Source: Lachnospiraceae bacterium (GTDB taxonomy: Bacteria > Bacillota_A > Clostridia > Lachnospirales > Lachnospiraceae). From it: a DNA stretch of 52,104 bases. Positions 41,143 to 50,680 of this stretch are shown here, one piece after another. The notes under the pieces were generated by a model. The model did no database searches, had not been told where the DNA came from, and saw nothing but the letters and a program-made list of their open reading frames with translations. Numbering within the stretch: position 1 is the first letter of the stretch; every line of letters begins with the position of its first letter. The position numbers were made by a program, and so were the translations under genes. Where the stretch lies: NCBI GenBank assembly GCA_024689605.1, contig JAILDD010000050.1, forward strand, positions 1 through 52,104, given 5' to 3'.

Positions 41143-42414
41143 TTACTTACCCTTTCTTGAATAGTATATCACTTTTCCGTCCAGATTTATGATACTGCTG
41201 TAAGTATACCCGTTAGCGGTAAATTCTACAAACCATACTTTCTGATCCATGTCTCCCATTCCTGAAAGTATGGGACTTACGTAAGTCTTCTTTGACTGGG
41301 ATGCGCTGCTGTCTTTTTTATCAGCCGAGTTGTCGGATGCGCTGTCCTTTTTGCTGTCAGCATCTTCAGATGCCTCATCTTTTTCATCTTTGCTGTCAGC
41401 ATCCTTTTTGTCAGGATTTTCGTCGGATGAATCCTCGTCCCTGCCTTCATCAGCTTCATCCGCCGCATCGTCAGGCTTATCGGAATCCTCCGTTTTTTTG
41501 TCCTCAGCTTTACTGTCCTCAGCTTTTTCGCCGGACTTTTCTTCAGCAGTCACGTCTTTGCTGTCTGCCTTACCGGAAGATGCTTCCTCCGATGTCACCT
41601 CGGTACCGAAGATAAGCTCCCCAAGAGTATAAAGTCCGGTCTTTGTCACAGATGCATTCTCTGCCTTTATTCCGGCATCTGCCAGTGCTATGGTCACCGC
41701 TGCCTTTTTCCCGTCCTCATTATCTTCAGCCAGTGCCGCTATAACTGCACTGTCGGCAGAAACACTGCTGTCCTCAGTCTTTTCGGCCGTAACTTCTGCC
41801 GGCTTCTCCGGATCATCAGCAGCTTCAGCCGCATTATTTTCCGAAGCCGCTTCCTCAGCCTGTCCTGCATCATCCGCAGATACGCTGGCAGCCTGGGTTT
41901 CCTCAGGCTCTGCAGCGGGATCAGTCTCAGTGACCACTATGTCTGTCACCTCTCCGCCAAGACAGCCGTTCTGGTACATTGCCCCCACAATGGCATTAAC
42001 TGCCACATCGGATGGGGTTCCCGTAAGATCCAGCCCGTTAATGATCTCTGCCGTATCTTTATCCAGAGTCTTTACGGTAACTACCTGTCCAACTGCATTC
42101 ACATCCAGTGCCACACTGTTTTCCAGATCCAGGGTAAGGGTCCTTGCAACAGTCATTTCCTCTTTTTTGGTCCTGTTGCCCTGCTCAACGATCATTATAC
42201 CGTTTACTATGAGCAGCACGGCTGCCACCGCAGCCAGCACACCGGTGTAAATGATGCTGCTGTCCCTGAGCCTTTTCTTTTTTCCCATATGCATGGGCAC
42301 AACGCCGTCCGCAGCGCTCGCTTTATCCAGTCTTTTTTTGATGTCGTCCAGTCTGTCCGGCGCGGCATTCTCAAATGACCTCTTTATTCTTCTTTCCGTT
42401 TCTTTTCTATTCAT
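41143..42414 (-). CDS. RsgI-like membrane anti-sigma protein with low-complexity extracellular region
   Basis: 423 residues from ATG 42412-42414 (MNRKETERR) with GAGAGG upstream, overlapping the sigma gene by eight bases. A cytoplasmic N-terminus of about 60 residues precedes one membrane helix (IYTGVLAAVAAVLLIVNGI). Outside lies a conserved segment of RsgI type (LENSVALDVNAVGQVVTVK and then LDLTGTPSDVAVNAIVGAMY). A long stretch of Asp/Glu/Ser/Lys/Ala with almost no hydrophobic residues follows, and a C-terminal PepSY-like strand pair closes the protein (KVWFVEFTANGYTYSS and INLDGKVIYYS). It should hold the ECF sigma factor at the membrane and release it on an outside signal. The signal is unknown. 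Confidence 0.8.
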   Translation of the reverse strand: MNRKETERRIKRSFENAAPDRLDDIKKRLDKASAADGVVPMHMGKKKRLRDSSIIYTGVLAAVAAVLLIVNGIMIVEQGNRTKKEEMTVARTLTLDLENSVALDVNAVGQVVTVKTLDKDTAEIINGLDLTGTPSDVAVNAIVGAMYQNGCLGGEVTDIVVTETDPAAEPEETQAASVSADDAGQAEEAASENNAAEAADDPEKPAEVTAEKTEDSSVSADSAVIAALAEDNEDGKKAAVTIALADAGIKAENASVTKTGLYTLGELIFGTEVTSEEASSGKADSKDVTAEEKSGEKAEDSKAEDKKTEDSDKPDDAADEADEGRDEDSSDENPDKKDADSKDEKDEASEDADSKKDSASDNSADKKDSSASQSKKTYVSPILSGMGDMDQKVWFVEFTANGYTYSSIINLDGKVIYYSRKGK

Positions 42415-43030
42415 TGGACTTTCCTCTCCGGTCTGACTTTGCCTGAACTGCATCTTCCTCTATTATTTTTGCCAGCTTCTTTATCGCCCTGTTGTACTTC
42501 GAAAGCACCGTGGCTAAAGGCATGTCCATCATTTCCGCGATTTCCCTGTGCTTAAGCCCCGCCACCGCATGAAGCACGACTATCTGGGATTCTTCCCTGC
42601 TGACCTTGTCAAGGGCCGCCTTCAGCACCATCCTGTCCTCGCTGCCAAATTCCGAATTCTCATCCGCTATTGCGTCCCATTCATAATCCGGAATATCCGC
42701 TATCCTTTTCTGCGACCTGATCCGCATCAGCGAAAGGTTCCTTGCTATTGTCAGTATCCACGCCATGGGCTTTCCCTGGGCCTGGTACTGGGATGCGTTC
42801 AGGCACACCTTCACATATGTATCCTGCATCACATCCTCCGCATCCTCGGGGTTCTTCAGTATCGAAAGTATGAAACCGTAGACGCTTCCCTTAGTCAGTT
42901 CGTATATATCGTCCAGCGACTGGCTCTTTCCCTTTGCAAGACGCTTCAGCGCCCTTTCCAGCCGCTTGTCCCTTTCTTTTGCATCCTCCGACGCGGTTAT
43001 GCTCCCCACATCGGCCGTCATAAAAAACAT
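42407..43030 (-). CDS. ECF-type RNA polymerase sigma factor
   Basis: 207 residues. Sigma region 2 contains DIYELTKGSVYGFILSIL, NPEDAEDVMQDTYVKV and the -10-reading MAWILTIARNLSLMRIRS; region 4 contains VLHAVAGLKHREIAEMMDMPLATVLSKYNRAIKKL, a helix-turn-helix that reads the -35 element. The size and two-domain layout fit extracytoplasmic-function sigma factors. A 30-residue N-terminal extension precedes region 2. The gene is translationally coupled to the anti-sigma gene, as expected for a regulated pair. The regulon cannot be told from this window. Confidence 0.92.
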   Translation of the reverse strand: MFFMTADVGSITASEDAKERDKRLERALKRLAKGKSQSLDDIYELTKGSVYGFILSILKNPEDAEDVMQDTYVKVCLNASQYQAQGKPMAWILTIARNLSLMRIRSQKRIADIPDYEWDAIADENSEFGSEDRMVLKAALDKVSREESQIVVLHAVAGLKHREIAEMMDMPLATVLSKYNRAIKKLAKIIEEDAVQAKSDRRGKSNE

Positions 43031-43113
43031 GTCTTTTAAAATCTCCTTCCAGTCCAGTTATGTAATGCCGCAGGTATTGGTTTTATTTCAAAAAAAAAAT
43101 AAATTCTATAACC

Positions 43114-43503
43114 TTAAACCGACATGGCGCTGTTGAAGGCATTTATTGCGAATACCACAAGCACGCCTATGGTCACAAGCGAGAATACGAACTCCGCTAT
43201 CCCATAAATAAGCCAGCCGTATGCCTTCTTTTTGTAGGCCTGCACTGCTCCTATCACTATCAGCACCCAGCCTGCAAGTCCGTCAAGCACTACCACCGTT
43301 AAGGGCAGTATGACAAAAGCAACCACAAGCATCAGTACAGACGACACCATATATATCGCGTTGCTCCGTTTCGGTTCGATAAGCTCTGTCTTGTCGGCTA
43401 TAATCAATAGTATGCCTGAAAGTACCAGCTCGGCAAAAGTGATGGCCCTTATTATTATCAGCGCCACAAGCGGCTTATTTATATTTGCTTTTTTAATTTC
43501 CAT
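43114..43503 (-). CDS. Small membrane protein with four predicted helices
   Basis: 129 residues. Four hydrophobic helices are visible: ITFAELVLSGILLIIA, AIYMVSSVLMLVVAFVILP, GLAGWVLIVIGAVQAY and GIAEFVFSLVTIGVLVVFAI, with short polar loops. I recognise no family. It lies between the sigma factor and the cytidylate kinase-like gene in the same direction with small gaps. Confidence 0.65.
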   Translation of the reverse strand: MEIKKANINKPLVALIIIRAITFAELVLSGILLIIADKTELIEPKRSNAIYMVSSVLMLVVAFVILPLTVVVLDGLAGWVLIVIGAVQAYKKKAYGWLIYGIAEFVFSLVTIGVLVVFAINAFNSAMSV

Positions 43504-43530
43504 CCCTTTACCCTGCCCTGTTTTAAAAAT

Positions 43531-44130
43531 TTACTCAAGACTTGCTTTGATCAGTTCCACGGACCTGTCGATGCCGAACTTTCCGGTATTTATGCTCAGG
43601 TCGTAGAAGCGGCCGTCACCCCATTCATGGTTTGAATAGTAGTTGTAATAGGCTGCCCTGTCCTTGTCGCTCCGAAGGCACATTCCCTCGGCTTCCTTTT
43701 CGGAAATGCCGTGCTTTGCTGCGGTGCGGGCCACTCTGGATTTCATATCTGCGTGGACAAATACATTAAGTATATCCGGCATCTCTGAAAGGACATAGTC
43801 AGCACAGCGCCCTATGAATATCCCCGGCCCCTCTGCCGCGAAACGCCTCATGGCATCAAACTGTGCCAGGTACAGCTCCAGTGTCAGGGGTTTCTGAAAA
43901 CCGCCTCCGTAATAGTTCATCCCCATTGCTACCGCAAATAAAAGAGAGTTCGTGGGCTTCTCATCATTTTTTTCAAATAATTCTTTGGTAAAGCCGCTGT
44001 TCTTCGCAGCTTCCTCCAGTATCTCCCTGTCATAAAAAGGAATTCCCAGCTCTTCTGAAAGCCTGATGCCGATTTCCCTGCCTCCGCTGCCAAGCTCCCT
44101 TCCTATGGTGATTATCTGATGCTCCTTCAT
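43531..44130 (-). CDS. Cytidylate kinase-like family protein
   Basis: 199 residues from ATG 44128-44130 (MKEHQIITIG), AAAGGGGG upstream. ITIGRELGSGGREIGIRLSEELGIPFYDREIL contains a glycine-rich P-loop variant (GxxGSGGR with no GKS/T lysine in its canonical place) and the PFYDRE(I/L) motif of the Cytidylate_kin2 family. FIGRCADYVL then VFVHADMKSRVARTA and KDRAAYYNYYSNHEWGDGRFYDLSINTG complete it. Members are thought to phosphorylate nucleotides or related small molecules, but physiological substrates are largely unproven. Confidence 0.85.
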   Translation of the reverse strand: MKEHQIITIGRELGSGGREIGIRLSEELGIPFYDREILEEAAKNSGFTKELFEKNDEKPTNSLLFAVAMGMNYYGGGFQKPLTLELYLAQFDAMRRFAAEGPGIFIGRCADYVLSEMPDILNVFVHADMKSRVARTAAKHGISEKEAEGMCLRSDKDRAAYYNYYSNHEWGDGRFYDLSINTGKFGIDRSVELIKASLE

Positions 44131-44332
44131 AATGATGCCCCCTTTCCGTATCCTGAGTATATGCCATATCCGGCCCGGCCGGATTTCCCATAATCCATAC
44201 CCTGTGACAGTTTTACTGTTATTTATATTATACAACATTTACATTCCTACAAGGAACAATATCAAGTATCTTAGCTTGATTTCATATTTGAGACAAGGGA
44301 GAAGATGATAAAGCGCGTCGCCAGGCGCACAT

Positions 44333-44366
44333 TCAAAAAACCTCCCGTGCATATGCACGAGAGGTT
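44333..44366 (-). terminator. Intrinsic terminator after cheY-like gene
   Basis: AACCTCTCGTGCAT and ATGCACGGGAGGTT pair (one G-U) with an almost absent loop and are followed by TTTTTTG on the minus strand, 27 bases after the stop. Confidence 0.9.
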
Positions 44367-44392
44367 CATACTCAAATCGTTTTTTCGTCTTA

Positions 44393-44752
44393 TCAGCCTA
44401 CGACTTTCTTAACAGCCTCGATAACACGGTCTGCCTGGAAAGGCTTAACTATGAAGTCCCTTGCTCCGGACTGGATAGCCTCGATAACCATTGCCTGTTG
44501 ACCCATAGCAGAACACATGATAACCTTTGCATTTCCGTCGCCGGCCTTAATCTCCTTAAGAGCCTGGATGCCGTCCTTCTCAGGCATCGTAATATCCATC
44601 AGTACAAGATCAGGCTTAAGCTCGGAATACTTGCTTACTGCAACGCTTCCGTTCTCTGCCTCGCCTGCTACTTCGTAACCATTCTTTGTAAGTATATCTT
44701 TGATCATCATCCGCATGAAAGCGGCATCATCAACAACAAGTATCTTTGCCAT
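44393..44752 (-). CDS. cheY: Stand-alone response regulator receiver protein (CheY-like)
   Basis: 119 residues, GAGGAG upstream. A single receiver domain with all phosphorylation residues: ILVVDDAAFM (acidic pair), LVLMDITMPEKDG (phospho-acceptor D in LMD), VIMCSAMGQQ (switch S) and DFIVKPFQ (lysine). The start VVDDAAFMRMMIKDIL is typical of CheY in Firmicutes that signal to the flagellar switch. No other chemotaxis gene lies beside it, but the receptor at 4225-6693 shows that the organism has chemotaxis-type signalling. It is monocistronic. Confidence 0.9.
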   Translation of the reverse strand: MAKILVVDDAAFMRMMIKDILTKNGYEVAGEAENGSVAVSKYSELKPDLVLMDITMPEKDGIQALKEIKAGDGNAKVIMCSAMGQQAMVIEAIQSGARDFIVKPFQADRVIEAVKKVVG

Positions 44753-44910
44753 TTACTGTACTCCTCACAAAAATTATTGCCTGCTGTCTTTCAACAACAT
44801 TTAAATGATACACTAAATAACTGCTTTTGTCTATCGTATTTTTTATTCTTACTCTACCCGATACATATATTACCACACTTATCACAAAGTGTCAAAATCA
44901 TCTTTTTTAG

Positions 44911-44919
44911 TGTTATAAT
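44911..44919 (+). promoter_or_regulatory. Extended -10 promoter for the MTA/SAH deaminase gene
   Basis: TGTTATAAT at 44911-44919 is an extended -10 element, with a weak TGTCAA as -35 18 bases upstream. The leader is about 45 bases to the TTG start. Confidence 0.5.
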
Positions 44920-44968
44920 GACCTTGGCGTAACAACAATATCATAATCCAAAACAGGAGGATTCAGCA

Positions 44969-46258
44969 TTGAACATAAAGATAGAAAAGATACTTGCAGC
45001 CCTTACCAGTGAAGAAGGGGTGACCTTAAAGCCGGATACGGATGTATATATCACCGGCGATAAAATTGCCGCCATAGATGAGGCACCTGAGGGATTTGTT
45101 CCCGACAGGACCATCGACGGCAGCGACAGGCTGCTTATCCCGGGGCTCATAAATGCACACACACATTCCTATATGGCTTTCATGAGGAATGTGGCTGACG
45201 ACCTTTCCTTCGAGGACTGGCTCTTTGGCCGTGTCAGCAAAATAGAGGACCAGATGACCGACGAGGAAGCCTACTGGGGAGCATGCCTCGCCATCATTGA
45301 AATGATGAGGTCCGGAACCACCTGTTTCAACGATATGCAGATGAACATCATGCAGACCACAAAGGCAGTAAAGGAATCCGGCATGCGTGCCGTGATATGC
45401 CGGGGACTTGTGGGAAGCGGCAATGACGAGGCCGGGCGTTCCAGGCTAGACCAGACCTACCGCGAACGCGACGCCTTCAGGGACTGTGACAGACTCACCT
45501 TCCGTCTTGGCCCCCATGCCCCCTATACCTGTGACGAAGAGTTCTTAAAGATCATTGCAAAAGAAGCCGGCGTGCATAACATGGGCATCCATATGCATCT
45601 TTCGGAAAGCATCAACGAAGTGGAAAACTGTAAAAAGACCTACGGTTGCAGTCCCATAGAGCTTGCTGAGCGCACCGGTCTTTTCGAGCATCCATTTATT
45701 GCCGCTCACTGCGTACAGATCGATGACCATGACATGGACATAATGTCAAAGCACAACGTAAGCGTCGTTACAAACCCTGCCAGCAACATGAAGCTGGGCA
45801 ACGGCTTTGCCCCCATTCCCGAAATGATGGAAAAAGGCATCAATGTCTGCATCGGCACCGACGGTGCTGCCAGCAACAATTCCCTTAACCTCATCCACGA
45901 GATGAGCCTGGTAACACTCATCCACAAGGGCACCCACCGCTCGCCCCTTTCGGTAAGCGCTGCTGACGCATTTAAGTTTGCAACCATCAACGGTGCGAAG
46001 GGACTGGGACTTGAAAAGGAGATCGGATCAATCGAAGCCGGGAAAAAGGCAGACCTTGCCATCCTTAATATGAAGAGCGCTTCCATGTGGCCCACCAACA
46101 ACGCCCTGGCCGCCCTTTCCTATTCTGCCAATGGCTCAGAAGTGGAAACCGTGATAATAAACGGTGAGATCACTATGGAAAACAGAGAGGTCCTCACCCT
46201 GGACGAGGAAAAGATCTTTGCAGAAAATGAAAGGACCATGAAGCGGATCTGCGGCTGA
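44969..46258 (+). CDS. mtaD: 5-methylthioadenosine/S-adenosylhomocysteine deaminase
   Basis: 429 residues from a TTG at 44969-44971; ACAGGAGG eight bases upstream fixes this start. Amidohydrolase motifs are LIPGLINAHTHSYM (metal HxH), FEDWLFGRV, GPHAPYTCDEEF, MGIHMHLSES (histidine), AAHCVQIDDHDM (histidine) and CIGTDGAASNNSLN (aspartate). TEL-type FEDWL and the SNN loop are characteristic of MtaD. It deaminates 5'-methylthioadenosine and SAH to the inosyl compounds and works in the methyl cycle. It converges on the SAH hydrolase gene across a shared terminator. Confidence 0.9.
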   Translation: MNIKIEKILAALTSEEGVTLKPDTDVYITGDKIAAIDEAPEGFVPDRTIDGSDRLLIPGLINAHTHSYMAFMRNVADDLSFEDWLFGRVSKIEDQMTDEEAYWGACLAIIEMMRSGTTCFNDMQMNIMQTTKAVKESGMRAVICRGLVGSGNDEAGRSRLDQTYRERDAFRDCDRLTFRLGPHAPYTCDEEFLKIIAKEAGVHNMGIHMHLSESINEVENCKKTYGCSPIELAERTGLFEHPFIAAHCVQIDDHDMDIMSKHNVSVVTNPASNMKLGNGFAPIPEMMEKGINVCIGTDGAASNNSLNLIHEMSLVTLIHKGTHRSPLSVSAADAFKFATINGAKGLGLEKEIGSIEAGKKADLAILNMKSASMWPTNNALAALSYSANGSEVETVIINGEITMENREVLTLDEEKIFAENERTMKRICG

Positions 46259-46299
46259 TCTGCAGAAAGCCTGAATATATCTATATGCCAATCCGTAAA

Positions 46300-46340
46300 T
46301 AAAAATGCTGCCCCGGCATACCGGGACAGCATTTATTTAT
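46300..46340. terminator. Bidirectional terminator between mtaD and ahcY
   Basis: AAATGCTGCCCCGG and CCGGGACAGCATTT pair around CATA with A/T tracts on both sides, so it can stop transcription from both convergent genes. Confidence 0.88.
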
Positions 46341-46380
46341 TTCATGACATTCCGGAACCTATCTTGCCGGATCACTTGCC

Positions 46381-47628
46381 TCACACTGAAGACGAATTCA
46401 GGTATTTCTCCTGCTCGGGTGTAAGCACATCTATCTCCTTGCCAAGGAAAGCTAACTTCTTTACAGCCACTTCCCTGTCTACCTCCTCGGGAACATCTAT
46501 AAGCTTCTCCTTAAGCTCCGAGCCATGCTCAACAAGATACTTCGCTGACAGCGCCTGGATAGCAAAGCTCATGTCCATGATCTCTGCGGGATGTCCGTCA
46601 CCGCAGGCAAGGTTTACAAGCCTGCCCTCGCCAAGTACAGCAAGAGTATTTCCATTTGAAAGCTTATAGCCGATTATGTTGTTCCTGAGCTCATGTGACT
46701 CAACAGCCATTTTTCTAAGACCTGCCATGTCTATCTCGCAGTCAAAATGTCCTGCATTGCAAAGGATGGCTCCGTCCTTCATTTCCACGAAATCCTCAGC
46801 GTCTATGACCTTGTCGCAGCCCGTCACGGTCACAAAGAAATCACCTAACGCTGCCGCCTTTTTCATGGGCATTACTTCAAAACCGTCCATAACAGCCTCG
46901 ATGGCTTTTACCGGATCTATCTCTGTAACGATAACCTTTGCTCCCAGGCCCTTTGCCCTCATGGCAACGCCCTTGCCGCACCAGCCGTAGCCTGCCACTA
47001 CGACAATCTTGCCTGCAACGATAAGGTTCGTCGTGCGGTTTATTCCGTCCCATACGGACTGGCCCGTGCCGTATCTGTTGTCAAAGAAATGCTTACACTG
47101 GGCATTGTTTACCTTGACCATAGGGAACCGGAGCTTACCCTCACGGTTCATGGCTTCAAGCCTTATGATGCCTGTGGTGGTCTCCTCACATCCGCCGATC
47201 ACATCCGGGATCAGATCCTTAAACTCGGTGTGCATCATGTTCACAAGGTCGCCGCCATCATCGATTATTATGTTAGGGCCGATCTCAAGCACTGCCCTGA
47301 TATGGGCATTGTACTCTTCCTCAGTACTGCCGTGCCATGCATGAACCTCCAGCCCGTCAGCCACAAGAGCAGCTGCCACATCGTCCTGGGTTGAAAGGGG
47401 ATTCGATCCTGTTACATACATGTCTGCCCCGCCGGCCTTAAGCACCTTGCACAGATATGCGGTCTTTGCCTCCAGGTGCACTGACAGAGCCACCTTTTTT
47501 CCCTCAAAAGGTTTAGTCTTCGAAAAATCCTCCTCAAGTGTCCTGAGCAGGTCACAGTGGTTCTTTACCCACTCTATCTTCATGGCTCCTGACGGTGCCA
47601 GGTTAATGTCCCTTATCTCGCTTGCCAT
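46381..47628 (-). CDS. ahcY: Adenosylhomocysteinase (SAH hydrolase)
   Basis: 415 residues, GGAGGAAGAT then ATG. Markers are LSVHLEAKTAYL, the substrate segment YVTGSNPLSTQDDVAA, DDGGDLV, EETTTGIIRL, NNAQCKHFFDNRYGTGQS, the NAD-binding VVAGYGWCGKGVAMRAKG (GxGxxG), VTEIDPVKAIEAVMDGFEV, TVTGCDKVI and LCNAGHFDCEID. It splits SAH into adenosine and homocysteine, returning the latter to MetH. The protein is shorter than vertebrate forms, as usual in bacteria. It has a clean promoter about 105 bases upstream. Confidence 0.97.
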   Translation of the reverse strand: MASEIRDINLAPSGAMKIEWVKNHCDLLRTLEEDFSKTKPFEGKKVALSVHLEAKTAYLCKVLKAGGADMYVTGSNPLSTQDDVAAALVADGLEVHAWHGSTEEEYNAHIRAVLEIGPNIIIDDGGDLVNMMHTEFKDLIPDVIGGCEETTTGIIRLEAMNREGKLRFPMVKVNNAQCKHFFDNRYGTGQSVWDGINRTTNLIVAGKIVVVAGYGWCGKGVAMRAKGLGAKVIVTEIDPVKAIEAVMDGFEVMPMKKAAALGDFFVTVTGCDKVIDAEDFVEMKDGAILCNAGHFDCEIDMAGLRKMAVESHELRNNIIGYKLSNGNTLAVLGEGRLVNLACGDGHPAEIMDMSFAIQALSAKYLVEHGSELKEKLIDVPEEVDREVAVKKLAFLGKEIDVLTPEQEKYLNSSSV

Positions 47629-47732
47629 ATCTTCCTCCTCCTGATGAATTTACTGCATTACACTTTTTAATAATACTTCCCACAGACTACGTGTGCGAAA
47701 TCTTAATCATTTAACAAAATACAAACATGGTT

Positions 47733-47761
47733 AGTATAAGCTATCCGACCTTTTTTAGCAA
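47733..47761 (-). promoter_or_regulatory. Sigma-70-type promoter for ahcY
   Basis: TTGCTA (47756-47761) and TATACT (47733-47738) are separated by 17 bases on the minus strand. I saw no SAH-riboswitch consensus in the roughly 100-base leader. Confidence 0.65.
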
Positions 47762-47794
47762 GGGTAATGAACCGGCCCGGACTGCCATCTTCAA

Positions 47795-47825
47795 ACACAA
47801 AAACCACGGTATGCCACCGTGGTCC
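47795..47825 (-). terminator. Intrinsic terminator after the 65-residue ORF
   Basis: ACCACGGT and ACCGTGGT pair around a short loop, followed by TTTTGTGTTT on the minus strand, about 60 bases after the stop. Confidence 0.85.
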
Positions 47826-47887
47826 TGATAATGTGCACTTTTACGTATCCTGTTTTCAGACCGCACAGCACAAACCTGCCTCACTGC

Positions 47888-48085
47888 TCATGAAACAGAT
47901 ATTGTCTCCACCTTGAATGCATCGCTGCTCTTTACAGTCTGCTTGTCGATCTTTGCCCTGGCATCATCCTCTGACTTTGCCTGAATAGCCTGTGAAATAT
48001 CCGAAGTGAGGTAAAATCCCCTTAAAAACTTCTCTGCAAGATATTCACCTGAAACCATATCAATAATAATAAACTTCTCTTTCAT
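47888..48085 (-). CDS. Small hypothetical protein
   Basis: 65 residues from ATG 48083-48085 (MKEKFIIIDMV), with GAGG about eight bases upstream and a good promoter; an extended start is not needed. The sequence KFIIIDMVSGEYLAEKFL then TSDISQAIQAKSEDDARAKI looks like a small alpha/beta domain. I recognise no family. It has a dedicated promoter and terminator, so it is likely expressed on its own. Confidence 0.65.
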   Translation of the reverse strand: MKEKFIIIDMVSGEYLAEKFLRGFYLTSDISQAIQAKSEDDARAKIDKQTVKSSDAFKVETISVS

Positions 48086-48156
48086 AACCGCAACCTCGTA
48101 CGATGACTCCCTCTCTCTGCCACAGTAAGAAATGCTGTTCTTCAAATTTTGTAGAC

Positions 48157-48185
48157 ATTATACCACTATATTTCGGTTTATGCAA
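48157..48185 (-). promoter_or_regulatory. Sigma-70-type promoter for the 65-residue ORF
   Basis: TTGCAT (48180-48185) and TATAAT (48157-48162) at 17-base spacing on the minus strand, about 70 bases upstream of the ATG. Confidence 0.7.
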
Positions 48186-48235
48186 CAAATGCAAAAAAGT
48201 TCTGTAAACCACATATATCCCGGCACCGCATATGC

Positions 48236-48265
48236 TTGCTACAAAACAGTGCTTTATGGTAATAT
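48236..48265 (+). promoter_or_regulatory. Probable promoter for the hybrid kinase gene
   Basis: TTGCTA (48236-48241) and TAATAT (48260-48265) at 18-base spacing, about 58 bases before the ATG at 48324. Confidence 0.45.
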
Positions 48266-48323
48266 TACATTGTTGGGGGTGTGTTCTTTTCCCCTAATCT
48301 ATATTACCTGCGTGGAGGGGCAC

Positions 48324-50663
48324 ATGGTAAAAAAACTTGCTAATTTATTATTTCGTTCTAACCTCGGAATCCACCAGAGACTGCTTAATCTGATATTGAG
48401 TACGGCACTTGTGGGCGGTTTCATTTCAATGATAAGTACCCTGTTCATCGGCGGGTACATGAGCGCCCTGATAGTGTTCCTCATCCTTGTTGTAGTTTTC
48501 GTATCCCTTGTATTATCAGTAAAATACAATAAGACAAACCTTGCCGGCGCGCTGGTGACCGGCGTTTCCAATATTGTCATTTTCCCCTGGATGTATTTCA
48601 CATCCGGCGGCTCATACAGTGGAATGCCCCTGTGGTTCGTGCTCGGCCTTATTTTCACATGGCTGACCCTTAAGGGGGCGCTCTGTTACATAATGTACGG
48701 AGTAAACCTTATCGCCCTGCTGGGAACAATCGTGATCGGAGAACTTCACCCCGACTGGTTTACCGAGATGCCTCCTAACTATATGCAGAGTGATATAATG
48801 CAGTCCATTGTCATCGTATCCTGCATAATAGGCATTATTTTCAAATACCAGACTTACCTGTATGAAAAGCAGCAGGCCAAGATCCTTGAGACGGACAGGC
48901 TGCTTCAGGTGGCTAATGATGCAAAGAGCCAGTTCCTTGCAAATATGTCCCACGAGATTCGTACCCCGATCAACGGTATCATCGGCATGAACACAATGCT
49001 GCTTAAGGAGCTTGATAACGGGAACACCGAAGATGTCATAGAGTATGCCAAAAACATACAGAGCGCATCCCAGACCCTGCTCTCACTTATCAATGATATT
49101 CTTGATATCTCCAAGATCGAATCCGGAAAGATGGAGATCATTCCTGTGGAATATGACCTCTTCTCGATACTCAATGACTGCTACAATATGAATTTCATAA
49201 GGGCGCTGGAAAAAAATCTGACCCTGGAGCTTGAGATTGAAGAAAGCCTTCCCGCAATACTTTACGGCGATGAAGTACATGTCCGCCAGATCATCAACAA
49301 CGTACTCTCCAACGCCGTAAAATATACGGAAAAAGGCAGCGTTCTCCTGCGCATGAGTGCAGCTGAGCAGGATGAGAAGGAAGTCACCCTGCGGATTGAG
49401 ATCAAGGATACAGGCATCGGCATAAAAGAGGAAAACCTTGAAAAACTTTTCCAGAATTTCACACGTGTGGATGTTGAAAAAAACCGCAACATTGAGGGAA
49501 CCGGCCTGGGGCTCAGCCTCACAAAAAAGCTGATAGAACTCATGGACGGAGAGATCCAGGTACAGAGCGAATACGGCGTCGGCTCCGTCTTTACGGTCAT
49601 ACTTAAACAGGGGGTAGCCAGCACCCATAAGATGGGCTCCTTCGATGAAAAATACCGTGCATACATCCAGCAGGAAGAGAAATACAGCGAGAACCGCATT
49701 GCGCCTTCCGCAAAAGTGCTCCTTGTGGATGATGTTCGCATGAACCTCCGCGTAGCCCAGGGACTGCTCAGTTCTACCCTTGCTTCCATAGATATTGCCG
49801 GTGGCGGCGAGGAATGCCTGAAGCTGATGCGTGAGAAAAAATATGACATTGTATTCCTTGACCATATGATGCCCGGCCTGGACGGCATGGCAACCCTGAA
49901 AGCCCTCAAGGCAGATGCTTCGCATCCCAACCAGGACACACCGGTCATTGCCCTTACGGCAAATGCCATAGTCGGTGCAAAAGAAATGTATATAAATGCC
50001 GGCTTTTCCGACTATATCACCAAGCCGATTCAGGAAAAGGAAATACTTGATACATTCTTTAAATTCGTTCCCTGTGAGAATGCCAGCGTTGAACCGGTTG
50101 CAAAGAAATCAGCAACAGAGGATATACAAAAGACTGCAAGTTCTTCGAACGTTACTGCCTCAGATTACAACACAAATGCCACGGCTGCTGAGAAGTCTGA
50201 TGATGAAACACCCGATGTATCTAATACATCCACTGCTGTGGAAACACCAAGCGAAGCCGCCAGTGCCAACAATGAGAGCAGCACTTCCGATGCACAAAAT
50301 GAAAATGACAATGCCGAAAAATCTCTTGAAGAACGTTTCCCCACTCTGGACATAGAGCTTGCATTCACTTATTGTATGGATGATGAAGAACTTCTTCTGG
50401 AAATGATAGACGAATATCTCATCTGGGAAACACCAAATGAGCTGGACGGTTATTTTGATGCGAAAGACTGGAAGAACTATGAGATTGCCGTGCACGCATT
50501 AAAGAGCACGTCACTTAACATCGGTGCGAAGGACCTGTCAGAACACGCAAAGGCCCTTGAATTCGCCGCTAAGGGCTCTGATACCGATTATATTACAGAA
50601 CACCATAAAGAAGTCATGGACGAGTACCACAGGCTCATAGACGAGCTGAAAAACGGTGTATAA
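48324..50663 (+). CDS. Hybrid sensor histidine kinase with receiver and Hpt domains
   Basis: 779 residues from ATG 48324 with GGAGGGG four bases upstream; longer in-frame starts lack such a site. The first 178 residues hold about six hydrophobic helices with no extracellular sensor or PAS domain, so sensing would be within the membrane. Then [16 protein letters not shown] (H210, His kinase box), [19 protein letters not shown] (N box), DTGIGI and [12 protein letters not shown] (G boxes). A receiver domain has acceptor D513 in [13 protein letters not shown] 90-residue Ser/Thr/Asn/Glu linker leads to an Hpt domain with AVHALKSTS (H724). The phosphorelay His-Asp-His ends in one chain; the final regulator is not encoded nearby. 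Confidence 0.92.
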   Translation: MVKKLANLLFRSNLGIHQRLLNLILSTALVGGFISMISTLFIGGYMSALIVFLILVVVFVSLVLSVKYNKTNLAGALVTGVSNIVIFPWMYFTSGGSYSGMPLWFVLGLIFTWLTLKGALCYIMYGVNLIALLGTIVIGELHPDWFTEMPPNYMQSDIMQSIVIVSCIIGIIFKYQTYLYEKQQAKILETDRLLQVANDAKSQFLANMSHEIRTPINGIIGMNTMLLKELDNGNTEDVIEYAKNIQSASQTLLSLINDILDISKIESGKMEIIPVEYDLFSILNDCYNMNFIRALEKNLTLELEIEESLPAILYGDEVHVRQIINNVLSNAVKYTEKGSVLLRMSAAEQDEKEVTLRIEIKDTGIGIKEENLEKLFQNFTRVDVEKNRNIEGTGLGLSLTKKLIELMDGEIQVQSEYGVGSVFTVILKQGVASTHKMGSFDEKYRAYIQQEEKYSENRIAPSAKVLLVDDVRMNLRVAQGLLSSTLASIDIAGGGEECLKLMREKKYDIVFLDHMMPGLDGMATLKALKADASHPNQDTPVIALTANAIVGAKEMYINAGFSDYITKPIQEKEILDTFFKFVPCENASVEPVAKKSATEDIQKTASSSNVTASDYNTNATAAEKSDDETPDVSNTSTAVETPSEAASANNESSTSDAQNENDNAEKSLEERFPTLDIELAFTYCMDDEELLLEMIDEYLIWETPNELDGYFDAKDWKNYEIAVHALKSTSLNIGAKDLSEHAKALEFAAKGSDTDYITEHHKEVMDEYHRLIDELKNGV

Positions 50664-50680
50664 CGCGACGACAGATTATA

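Noticed and set aside
44300..44340. GC-rich partial palindrome near GCGCGTCGCCAGGCGCAC
   Set aside because: Pairing is short and interrupted, and it lies beyond the cheY terminator with no adjacent gene start it could control.
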